Positions 16,015 through 22,624 are shown, counted from the stretch's first letter. The stretch is 23,617 nt of DNA from Tichowtungia sp964398915 (GCA_964398915.1 CAYNOR010000026.1:1-23617), one strand, 5' to 3'. A program made the numbers and translations. Notes: generated by a model not told the origin, from the sequence alone.

Positions 16015-16362
16015 ATGAGCGATTACAAAGATTTAGAGGTGTGGCAGAAAGCGATAGCGGTAGTTGCCGATATCTATCGCTTGACCGCATCGTTCCCTGA
16101 GTCTGAAAAATTCGGCATCACAAACCAGATGCGACGGGCCGCAGTCAGCGTCCCTTCAAATATTGCTGAGGGTAGTGCTCGGCATCATGCCAACGACTTC
16201 ATTCATTTTCTACGGATTGCCGATGGTTCTGCCGCTGAACTGGAAACATAATTGATTATCAGTACAAAGCTCGACTTTGTGACTGACACAGAGAGTTTGG
16301 CTCAGGAAATTGTAGTAATTCGCCGTATGTTGGCGGCTTTAATAAAATCTTTAAGGAAGTGA
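16015..16362 (+). pseudogene. Four-helix-bundle (S23/IVP-type) protein broken by one nonsense codon
   Basis: The reading frame begins with KDLEVWQKAI and continues through MRRAAVSVPSNIAEGSAR and FLRIADGSAAELET, the typical sequence of the four-helix-bundle family related to proteins of 23S rRNA intervening sequences and to Avd. It stops at TAA (16249-16251) after 78 residues. Translation in the same frame beyond that stop continues as LIISTKLDFVTDTESLAQEI and ends IKSLRK at TGA 16360-16362, giving the full family length of 115 codons. The expected residue at the stop is Gln (CAA), so one C-to-T change explains the break. Either it is a very recent pseudogene or the stop is a sequencing error. 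The last codons adjoin the repeat that leads into fcl. Confidence 0.85.
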
Positions 16363-16371
16363 CACGTGACA

Positions 16372-16441
16372 CCCCAACCTCAAACCTCAAACCCCAAACT
16401 ATTATGACCCCGAACTCCAAACCACAAACTTCAACCCCCAT
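16372..16441 (+). repeat. Heptamer array spanning the fcl start codon
   Basis: Ten 7-nt units in unbroken register, such as CTCAAAC, CCCAAAC, ACTCCAA and ACCACAA. The unit TATTATG at 16400-16406 provides the ATG of fcl, and the remaining five units encode its first residues. Confidence 0.8.
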
Positions 16442-17543
16442 TCCGCGCTCCGCGCGAATCTACATCGCCGGTCATTTAGGGTTGGTAGGAGGCGGAATCT
16501 GGCGGGCATTTCAGCGCCACGGCTACACCAATCTGCTCGGACGATCAATCGACGAACTTGATCTAATGAATCAGGCGGCGGTTGAAGAATTCTTCGCTAA
16601 GGAAAAACCGGAATACGTAGTACTGGTGGCGGCCAAAGTTGGAGGAATCCATGCGAACAGCACCTATCGCGGACAGTTCATCTACGAAAACCTCATGATC
16701 GAACTGAACGTCATCCATGCAGCGCACAAACACGGCGTCAAAAAACTTCTCTTCCTCGGATCAAGCTGCATCTATCCCAAACTGGCGCCGCAACCGATCA
16801 AAGAAGAAGCCCTGCTGACCGGCCCGCTTGAAACAACCAACGAGCCCTATGCCATCGCCAAAATCGCCGGCATCCGGCTGTGCGACGCCTATAACCGGCA
16901 GTACGGCACCAACTTTATTTCGGCCATGCCCACCAACATGTACGGTCCCGGCGACAACTATCACCCGGAAAATTCGCATGTTCTGCCTGCCATGATCCGA
17001 AAGATGCACCTCGCAAAATCGCTGGAAACCAGCAATTTTGACGAGTTGATGCGTGTGTACACGCATGAGGTGTCAGGTGTCGGGTGTCAGGTGTCAGAAG
17101 AACAACTTCTTAAGTGGCTTGGAACGAGCGGCATCACCCAATCGGCAATCGGTAATCGGCAATCGGCAATCACCCTCGCCCTGTGGGGCAGCGGGACTCC
17201 ACTAAGAGAGTTTCTCTACTCTGACGATCTCGCAGAGGCCTGCGTTTTTCTTGTCGAGAATGCAAATTACAAAGATATGGCGTTCACCGATGACTCCGGC
17301 ACCGTGCAGTCGCATATCAATGTCGGGTCGGGCAAAGAAGCAACCATTCGGGAAATTGCAGAAACCGTCAAAGAGGTTGTCGGCTTTAAAGGTGAAATCG
17401 CGTGGGATGCTTCCAAGCCCGACGGCACACCGCGCAAGTTAATGGATTCAACGCGAGTTCGTGCATTGGGATGGGTTCCCCGCATAGGCTTGTCCGAGGG
17501 GATTGCGCTCGCGTATCAGGATTTTCTGACTCGCCTTAAATAA
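16404..17543 (+). CDS. fcl: GDP-L-fucose synthase (GDP-4-keto-6-deoxymannose 3,5-epimerase/4-reductase)
   Basis: Fcl completes GDP-L-fucose synthesis from the Gmd product using NADPH. From the ATG at 16404 it has 379 residues. The first 14 (TPNSKPQTST and so on) come from heptamer DNA; family sequence begins at RIYIAGHLGLVGGGI (Gly23, Gly26, Gly29). GSSCIYPK and PLETTNEPYAIAKIAG supply the catalytic Ser120/121, Tyr149 and Lys153; MPTNMYGPGDNYHPENSHVLPA is the substrate region. At about 222-257 the variable loop carries two heptamer arrays (VSGVGCQVSE and QSAIGNRQSA) before WGSGTPLREFLYSDDLAEA. A loop exists here in some relatives, but its sequence is repeat-made. A GTG start at 16359 would add more repeat sequence. 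The core looks functional. Confidence 0.93.
   Translation: MTPNSKPQTSTPIPRSARIYIAGHLGLVGGGIWRAFQRHGYTNLLGRSIDELDLMNQAAVEEFFAKEKPEYVVLVAAKVGGIHANSTYRGQFIYENLMIELNVIHAAHKHGVKKLLFLGSSCIYPKLAPQPIKEEALLTGPLETTNEPYAIAKIAGIRLCDAYNRQYGTNFISAMPTNMYGPGDNYHPENSHVLPAMIRKMHLAKSLETSNFDELMRVYTHEVSGVGCQVSEEQLLKWLGTSGITQSAIGNRQSAITLALWGSGTPLREFLYSDDLAEACVFLVENANYKDMAFTDDSGTVQSHINVGSGKEATIREIAETVKEVVGFKGEIAWDASKPDGTPRKLMDSTRVRALGWVPRIGLSEGIALAYQDFLTRLK
17070..17171 (+). repeat. Two intragenic heptamer arrays in fcl
   Basis: 17070-17097 is four units of GTGTCAG type (one GTGTCGG). 17144-17171 is four units of GGCAATC type (one GGTAATC). They flank a short native-looking segment (EEQLLKWLGTSGI) and are translated without a stop. 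Each is 28 nt, so neighbouring small length changes must have kept the frame. Confidence 0.85.
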
Positions 17544-17547
17544 CCCC

Positions 17548-17740
17548 TGACAACTGTCAACTTTTGTCTGGCTGGACGCCGAAAGTAGATTTAAAAGCCG
17601 GCATCGCGAAAGCGTATGCCGACTATCTTACTCGAATGAAATAGAATCGGTTGCCGGTTGTTCCCAGCGGAGTATTCCTCCACGGGACAAGTAGTTGCTG
17701 ATGACCCTGACCTCTGAACCTCAAACGCCCAACTGTTCGC
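17548..17740 (+). repeat. Repeats flanking the fcl relic
   Basis: 7-nt units such as TGACAAC and TGTCAAC lie at 17548-17568 before the fcl C-terminal relic, and CCCTGAC, CTCTGAA and CCTCAAA at 17704-17739 directly before the next ATG. No Shine-Dalgarno is evident for the following gene. Confidence 0.65.
17570..17644 (+). pseudogene. C-terminal relic of a second GDP-L-fucose synthase
   Basis: Translation from 17570 reads GWTPKVDLKAGIAKAYADYL and then TRMK before TAG at 17642-17644. This parallels the end of the intact Fcl just upstream (GWVPRIGLSEGIALAYQDFL, TRLK, stop), at 15 of 24 positions. The two DNA stretches differ much more than the proteins, so this is not a fresh tandem duplication of the same 3' end. 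It is better explained as the leftover end of an older or foreign fcl after recombination. It has no start codon of its own and is preceded by heptamers. Confidence 0.8.
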
Positions 17741-18721
17741 ATGAAATACTTAGTTACTGGCGGAGCCGGATTCATCGGTTCCCATATTGTGGACGCCTTG
17801 GTTGCAAAGGGCCACGACGTGGTCGTTCTCGACAACCTGTCGTCCGGTCATCGTGAAAACCTTGCGGATGTGATCGCTCGAATTGAATTTATTCAGGGCG
17901 ATATTCGCGATCCGGAAACCTGCCTCAAGGCGGCGGAAGGGTGCGAAGGGATCTTCCATGAAGCGGCGCTGGTTTCGGTGCCTGATTCGATCAATCGTCC
18001 GCGCGACAATCACGACATCAACATCACTGGAACACTGAACGTACTGGAGTCTGCGAGAAAGCAGGGCGTCAAGCGGGTAGTATTTGCCAGCTCGGCGGCT
18101 ATCTATGGTGACAACCCCGAACTGCCTAAACGGGAAGATATGCTTCCTGAACCGAAAAGTCCGTATGCCCTGGCCAAGCTCACCGGCGAGTATTATTTGA
18201 AGGTCTATGCTGAATGCTTCGGCATCGAAACCGTCGCACTGCGTTACTTCAACATATTTGGTGTGCGGCAGGACCCTTCGTCCATGTATTCCGGGGTCAT
18301 TTCAATTTTTTCAGAACGGATTGCAAAAGGATTGCCGATTACAATTTATGGTGACGGACAACAGACTCGAGACTTCGTCAACGTGAGAGACGTTGTCCAA
18401 GCCAATCTTCTTGCGATGGGTGTTTCCGCCTCTGGCGGATCTGCCGCAGGCAGACAAGCCGTCAAAGATCAGAAGTCACCCGCCACTTGCCACCTGACAC
18501 CTGACACCTTCTCGGTATTTAATGTAGCAACGGGTCGCCAGACTTCGCTTCTCGAACTCGTTACGGTTCTGGGGAAAATTTGCGGAACAAAATCCGATGT
18601 GAACTTCTCCCCGGTGCGCTCTGGTGACATCCGGCACTCACTGGCTGATATTTCCAAGACTCGGAAAGCACTCGGCTATGCCCCTGTTATTGATTTGAAA
18701 GAAGGATTAGAGCAGTTATGA
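17741..18721 (+). CDS. NAD-dependent epimerase, GalE/WbpP-like
   Basis: This 326-residue extended short-chain dehydrogenase interconverts UDP-hexoses or UDP-N-acetylhexosamines (C4 epimerisation), in the cytoplasm. GGAGFIG (Gly7, Gly10, Gly13) binds NAD. SSAAIYG (117-123) and Tyr142-xxx-Lys146 are catalytic. RYFNIFGVRQDPSSMYSGVI resembles WbpP/Gne-type enzymes more than classical GalE. GDGQQTRDFVNVRDVV is the usual substrate region. From residue 229 to about 258 there is an insertion not expected in the family: ten residues from a double mini-hairpin (SASGGSAAGR) followed by heptamer-encoded sequence (KDQKSPATCHLTPDT), after which VFNVATGRQTSLLELV resumes. The insertion is in frame and sits in a loop before a conserved strand. 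The exact substrate is not determined. Confidence 0.9.
   Translation: MKYLVTGGAGFIGSHIVDALVAKGHDVVVLDNLSSGHRENLADVIARIEFIQGDIRDPETCLKAAEGCEGIFHEAALVSVPDSINRPRDNHDINITGTLNVLESARKQGVKRVVFASSAAIYGDNPELPKREDMLPEPKSPYALAKLTGEYYLKVYAECFGIETVALRYFNIFGVRQDPSSMYSGVISIFSERIAKGLPITIYGDGQQTRDFVNVRDVVQANLLAMGVSASGGSAAGRQAVKDQKSPATCHLTPDTFSVFNVATGRQTSLLELVTVLGKICGTKSDVNFSPVRSGDIRHSLADISKTRKALGYAPVIDLKEGLEQL
18425..18509 (+). repeat. In-frame double mini-hairpin plus heptamer array inside the epimerase gene
   Basis: 18425-18439 is TCCGCC-TCT-GGCGGA and 18440-18454 is TCTGCC-GCA-GGCAGA, each a 6-bp stem with a 3-nt loop, exactly codon-aligned. 18461-18509 is seven heptamers in register (GTCAAAG to GACACCT). 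The 30-nt hairpin unit matches the intergenic 13408-13437 on the opposite strand at all but two positions. Confidence 0.88.
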
Positions 18722-18748
18722 CATTCAGATGATCTGCGAACGGAAAGC

Positions 18749-18857
18749 CCCTGACTCACACACACTCTTCCCTCTGGGGAGTCAAAGGTCTACAAGTCGA
18801 AGGTCAAAAGTCGAACACCCCCACACTCACACACTTCCATACCCGCATACACTCCCG
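18749..18857 (+). repeat. Heptamer arrays between the epimerase gene and rfbB
   Basis: 18781-18857 reads in strict 7-nt steps, first GTCAAAG-type units (GGTCAAA, AGTCGAA), then C/A-rich units (ACACTCA, CACACTT, CGCATAC). The C/A-rich part is the opposite-strand version of the GT-rich arrays at 9889-9912 and 13471-13530. Most of the 170-nt gap is repeat; a GAAAGGA Shine-Dalgarno-like stretch precedes rfbB. Confidence 0.75.
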
Positions 18858-18891
18858 CCCTCCGCCCCATTTTTCTGCAGAAAGGAATCAA

Positions 18892-20004
18892 ATGAAAAAA
18901 GTACTAGTAACCGGCGGTGCCGGATTCATCGGCTCGGCAGTCTGCCGCTATCTGGTAAAAGAAAAAAGCGTCAGCGTGCTGAACGTAGACAAGCTCACCT
19001 ACGCAGGCAACACGGCATCGCTGAAAGAAATTGATAAAAATCCACTTTACCGGTTTGCTCAAGCGGACATTTGCGACAGGGAAAAAATCGCCGCGCTGTT
19101 TTCTGAATTCCAACCAGACGCCGTGATGCATCTGGCTGCGGAATCGCACGTGGATCGTTCCATTGACGGCCCGGCGGCGTTTATCGAAACCAATATTATC
19201 GGCACCTATAACCTGTTGGCTTGCGCTCTCGACTACTGGCGCTCCCTTCCTGAGACTTCTTCAAACTTCAAACCTAAAACTTCAAACCGCGCTGAATTCC
19301 GTTTCCACCACATCTCCACCGACGAAGTCTACGGATCGCTGGGCGCCGAAGGATTATTTGAAGAAACGACGCCGTACGATCCCCGCTCGCCTTATTCGGC
19401 CAGCAAAGCTTCCAGCGATCATTTGGTCATGGCTTGGCATCACACCTACGGACTGCCAACGGTTATTACAAACTGCTCGAACAACTACGGCCCGTATCAT
19501 TTCCCTGAAAAGCTGATTCCGCTGGTGATCCTGAATGCCTTGGATCAAAAACCGCTTCCAATCTATGGGAAGGGCGACAACATCCGCGACTGGCTCTATG
19601 TCGAAGATCACGCCCGGGCGCTGGTGCTGGCGGCCGAAAAAGGCGTTCCCGGCGAAACCTACAATGTCGGCGGACGCAACGAGCGAACGAACCTCGAGGT
19701 AGTCGAAACGATTTGTGACATCCTTGATGAGCTTTTGCCTCTGACCTCTGACCTTTGTCATCCGACCTCTGGACAAAAGTTGTCAAGTCGTCGCGACTTA
19801 ATAACTTTTGTCGCTGACCGCCCCGGCCACGACCAACGGTATGCGATCGATGCCACAAAACTCGAAACGGAACTCGGCTGGCGTGCGCTGGAAGATTTCG
19901 ACAGCGGTATCCGCCGCACCGTCCAATGGTATCTGGATAATGAGTGGTGGTGGGGCCCGCTGCGCGCCCAGCGCTACGCGGGAGAGCGATTAGGCAAGGC
20001 CTAA
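18892..20004 (+). CDS. rfbB: dTDP-glucose 4,6-dehydratase
   Basis: RfbB (RmlB) catalyses the second step of dTDP-L-rhamnose synthesis, dehydrating dTDP-glucose with bound NAD. It has 370 residues, slightly longer than usual. GGAGFIG (Gly8, Gly11, Gly14), LTYAGN, AAESHVDRSI, HHISTDEVYG (Thr143, Asp144, Glu145), YSASKASSDHLV (Tyr168, Lys172), NCSNNYGPYHFPEKLIPL and RDWLYVEDHARAL are all present, so the active site is complete. Two repeat-encoded stretches account for the added length: residues 121-132 (ETSSNFKPKTSN) before the catalytic strand, and about 283-297 (PLTSDLCHPTSG and following) before ITFVADRPGHDQRYAIDATK. Both replace positions that vary in the family. It is the first of four contiguous rhamnose genes. 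Confidence 0.96.
   Translation: MKKVLVTGGAGFIGSAVCRYLVKEKSVSVLNVDKLTYAGNTASLKEIDKNPLYRFAQADICDREKIAALFSEFQPDAVMHLAAESHVDRSIDGPAAFIETNIIGTYNLLACALDYWRSLPETSSNFKPKTSNRAEFRFHHISTDEVYGSLGAEGLFEETTPYDPRSPYSASKASSDHLVMAWHHTYGLPTVITNCSNNYGPYHFPEKLIPLVILNALDQKPLPIYGKGDNIRDWLYVEDHARALVLAAEKGVPGETYNVGGRNERTNLEVVETICDILDELLPLTSDLCHPTSGQKLSSRRDLITFVADRPGHDQRYAIDATKLETELGWRALEDFDSGIRRTVQWYLDNEWWWGPLRAQRYAGERLGKA
19255..19289 (+). repeat. Intragenic heptamer array in rfbB, site 1
   Basis: Five units in register (ACTTCTT, CAAACTT, CAAACCT, AAAACTT, CAAACCG), 35 nt. They are of the same CTTCAAAC type found before fcl at 16379-16434. Confidence 0.82.
19738..19812 (+). repeat. Intragenic heptamer array and quasi-palindrome in rfbB, site 2
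   Basis: Five units of CCTCTGA type lie at 19738-19772; the third is CCTTTGT. A 41-nt quasi-palindrome follows at 19772-19812: GACAAAAGTT pairs with AACTTTTGTC, and inside it AAGTCG pairs with CGACTT around TCG. The right arm encodes the family residues ITFV, while the left arm encodes non-family residues. Confidence 0.82.
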
Positions 20005-20014
20005 TCGCGGTTGA

Positions 20015-20150
20015 TAAGTTATTGAGTTGATCGTTGATAAGGGGCTGGCGCCGAAATGATGGGTTGTTAAGTTGATTGTTGATGAGGGGGGGGCTGGCGC
20101 CGAAGCCTAACAACTATCATTTATCAACTGAACAAAATCGGAGATTTTGT
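20015..20150 (+). repeat. TTGATAA-type repeats with duplicated GGGGCTGGCGCCGAA
   Basis: Units around TTGATAAG, GTTGATTG and, in opposite sense, ATCAACTG fill the gap between rfbB and the next gene. GGGGCTGGCGCCGAA occurs twice (20041-20055 and 20090-20104). The stretch is G/T-rich and then switches to the complementary sense near 20107. Confidence 0.7.
20132..20150 (+). promoter_or_regulatory. Start-site hairpin with the Shine-Dalgarno in the loop, copy 1
   Basis: ACAAAATC-GGA-GATTTTGT forms an 8-bp stem with a 3-nt loop immediately before the ATG at 20151. The GGAG ribosome-binding sequence occupies the loop and the first stem base. A second copy with a changed base pair precedes rfbA. Confidence 0.6.
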
Positions 20151-20702
20151 ATGGGTGAGTTGAAGACATTTGAAACGCTGGAGTGCTATAAGTTGGCTCG
20201 TGAATTGCGCAAAGCGGTTTCAAAATTCTGCAAGACCCTGCCCAGAGAAGAAGAATATCGGCTGAAAGATCAGATCATTCGTGCATCACGATCTGTGACG
20301 GCAAATATTTCCGAGGGCTATGGACGACATCACCATCAGGAAAACCTGCAATTTTGCAGAACCGCCCGCGGATCATTAACAGAAACTTTGGATCATTTAA
20401 ATACGGCACAAGATGAGGAGTATTTGATCGGTGAACAATATGCGACGCTCCGGCAGCTCCTTGAAGAAACATGGAAAGTTTTGAACGGCTACATTGCTTA
20501 CTTGCAGAAATGTGCACTGTCTGGAGTCCCGAGTGCAGTTGATAAGTTGCCGAGGGATTGTGCCGAGGGATTGTTGACAAGGAAGGCCGCTGGCAGAATG
20601 ATAGTTGATGAGTTCATAGTTGATAAGGATGCTCCTAAGAACCTAACAACGATCATTCATCAACTTATGATTCCGACCTTTGGTCGGCCTCTAACAACTT
20701 AA
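20151..20702 (+). CDS. Four-helix-bundle (S23/IVP-type) protein with a repeat-encoded tail
   Basis: Residues 1 to about 120 are a complete four-helix-bundle protein: FETLECYKLARELRKAV, LKDQIIRASRSVTANISEGYG, ENLQFCRTARGSLTETLDHL and LEETWKVLNGYIAYLQK. Relatives accompany 23S rRNA intervening sequences, and the Avd proteins of diversity-generating retroelements share the fold; the role of stand-alone members is unknown. The family normally ends near residue 120, but here another 60 residues (AVDKLPRDCAEG and so on, to GRPLTT) are read through TTGATAA/ATCAACT-type repeats until a chance stop. The start at 20151 is set by GGAG in a hairpin loop; the longer frame to 20076 runs through repeats. 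No reverse transcriptase is present in the window. Confidence 0.85.
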   Translation: MGELKTFETLECYKLARELRKAVSKFCKTLPREEEYRLKDQIIRASRSVTANISEGYGRHHHQENLQFCRTARGSLTETLDHLNTAQDEEYLIGEQYATLRQLLEETWKVLNGYIAYLQKCALSGVPSAVDKLPRDCAEGLLTRKAAGRMIVDEFIVDKDAPKNLTTIIHQLMIPTFGRPLTT

Positions 20703-20772
20703 CAACGATCATTCATCAACTAATTCGGTGAAGCCACCCCCAACAACTAACATTGATCAACTTATCAACTGA
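20536..20772 (+). repeat. TTGATAA/ATCAACT repeat block before rfbA
   Basis: Repeats begin inside the four-helix-bundle gene and continue to the rfbA leader. The 22-nt unit TAACAACGATCATTCATC plus AACT occurs identically at 20644-20665 and 20700-20721, and splits into heptamers TAACAAC, GATCATT and CATCAAC. A small inverted repeat CCGACC-TTT-GGTCGG lies at 20672-20686. Confidence 0.8.
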
Positions 20773-20789
20773 ATAAAATCGGAGATTTT

Positions 20790-20791
<2 letters not shown>
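20773..20791 (+). promoter_or_regulatory. Start-site hairpin with the Shine-Dalgarno in the loop, copy 2
   Basis: ATAAAATC-GGA-GATTTTAT forms an 8-bp stem whose last two bases are the AT of the rfbA ATG (20790). Compared with copy 1 at 20132, one C-G pair is replaced by T-A, and the upstream TTATCAACTGAA is the same. GGAG sits 5 nt before the ATG. Confidence 0.6.
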
Positions 20792-21671
<880 letters not shown>

Positions 21672-21794
21672 TGGTTGATATGCTGTTTGGTTGCTGAGGC
21701 AATGAAGTTTTTCTTACAACCGCTCGTTCCTCGCTAGAGGGGCTCCGAGGAATAGAGAGAGCTCCTAACCGCAGATTGCGGATGTATATTGATT

Positions 21795-21914
21795 GGAATA
21801 AACGTAGCGGTCGCCGACCGCAGTCCTGCGTGCAGGGTTCGATTTAAAGTAGAAAGCTCAACTGAAAATTAATTTTCGTGTGAGTTTGCTGCTTCAAATC
21901 GATTCGTTTATTCC
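21795..21914. mobile_element. Long imperfect palindrome with a nested small hairpin (MITE-like)
   Basis: GGAATAAACG (21795-21804) and CGTTTATTCC (21905-21914) are perfect inverted ends. Inside, 21840-21870 pairs with 21871-21901 at 24 of 31 positions around AAAATTAATTTT. The left arm contains 35 extra bases (21805-21839) absent from the right, including GCGGTCG-C-CGACCGC, as if a second element had inserted. This accounts for much of the 380-nt gap between rfbA and rfbC; no gene lies there. Confidence 0.6.
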
Positions 21915-21967
21915 CTGAAGTTCTCTGTCTTGCTCTGACTTCCTCTAACGAATGAAGTGAGTGATTG

Positions 21968-22043
21968 TAAAACGACTCTTTTTGTGAATTCTTGTGCTTT
22001 TTGTGGCTGGTAAATTGTTCTGTGTGTTCGGTTTATTCTGTGG
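21968..22043 (+). repeat. T/G-rich degenerate repeat before rfbC
   Basis: Successive TTTTGTG, TTGTGCTTTTTGTGG, TTCTGTGTGTTC and TTCTGTGG motifs run up to 8 nt before the rfbC ATG. They look like a degenerate short-period repeat. It leaves little room for a conventional Shine-Dalgarno (only GGTG then A-run). Confidence 0.55.
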
Positions 22044-22051
22044 TGAAAAAA

Positions 22052-22618
22052 ATGGATGTTATTTCTCTCGAAATCCCCGACGTAAAACTCGTAAAACCTC
22101 TGGTTTTCCCGGACGACCGCGGCTTCTTCATGCAAACCTATCATGAAAAACAATACCGTGAAGCGGGCATTGATGTACGGTTTGTGCAAGACAACTGGTC
22201 GCGCTCAACCAAAGGCGTTCTGCGCGGACTGCACTACCAGCTCAAAAATCCGCAGGACAAACTGGTCTCCGTCATTCGCGGCGAAGTATTTGATGTGGCG
22301 GTCGACATCCGCCAAGGTTCTCCAACCTTTGGAAAATGGATCGGCGCGATTCTATCGGAAACAAACCACCACCAGCTTTTTGTCCCCAAAGGCTTTGCCC
22401 ACGGATTTTGTGTGCTCAGTGATGAAGTGGACTTCGTCTACAAATGTAGCGACTTCTACACCCCCGGCGATGAATACGCCATCCGATGGGATGACCCAGA
22501 GATCGGCATCCGCTGGCCGTTGCAGAGCGTTATTTTGGCCGACAAAGACCGAAAGGCTCCGCTTCTGAAAGATGTTCCTGCAGGGAATTTGTCGCCGCAC
22601 CGCTCGAAGGGACAATAA
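22052..22618 (+). CDS. rfbC: dTDP-4-dehydrorhamnose 3,5-epimerase
   Basis: RfbC (RmlC) performs the double epimerisation of dTDP-4-keto-6-deoxyglucose, the third rhamnose step. The 188 residues form the cupin-fold family protein: FPDDRGFFMQTYHE, FVQDNWSRSTKGVLRGLHYQ with catalytic His61, VIRGEVFDVAVDIRQGSPTFG, FVPKGFAHGF with His117, and Tyr130 in the DFVYKCSDFY stretch. WDDPEIGIRWP and DKDRKAP close the active site. The ATG at 22052 was chosen because the upstream in-frame 20 residues derive from a T/G-rich repeat. No insertion was seen. The stop is 6 nt before rfbD. Confidence 0.96.
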   Translation: MDVISLEIPDVKLVKPLVFPDDRGFFMQTYHEKQYREAGIDVRFVQDNWSRSTKGVLRGLHYQLKNPQDKLVSVIRGEVFDVAVDIRQGSPTFGKWIGAILSETNHHQLFVPKGFAHGFCVLSDEVDFVYKCSDFYTPGDEYAIRWDDPEIGIRWPLQSVILADKDRKAPLLKDVPAGNLSPHRSKGQ

Positions 22619-22624
22619 AATACA

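Noticed and set aside
16359..16403. GTG start for fcl
   Set aside because: It would add only heptamer-encoded residues and overlaps the end of the four-helix-bundle relic; the ATG at 16404 is preferred, although its own Shine-Dalgarno is also poor.
20151..20702. Part of a diversity-generating retroelement (Avd)
   Set aside because: The fold family is shared, but no reverse transcriptase or template/variable repeat pair was seen in the window.
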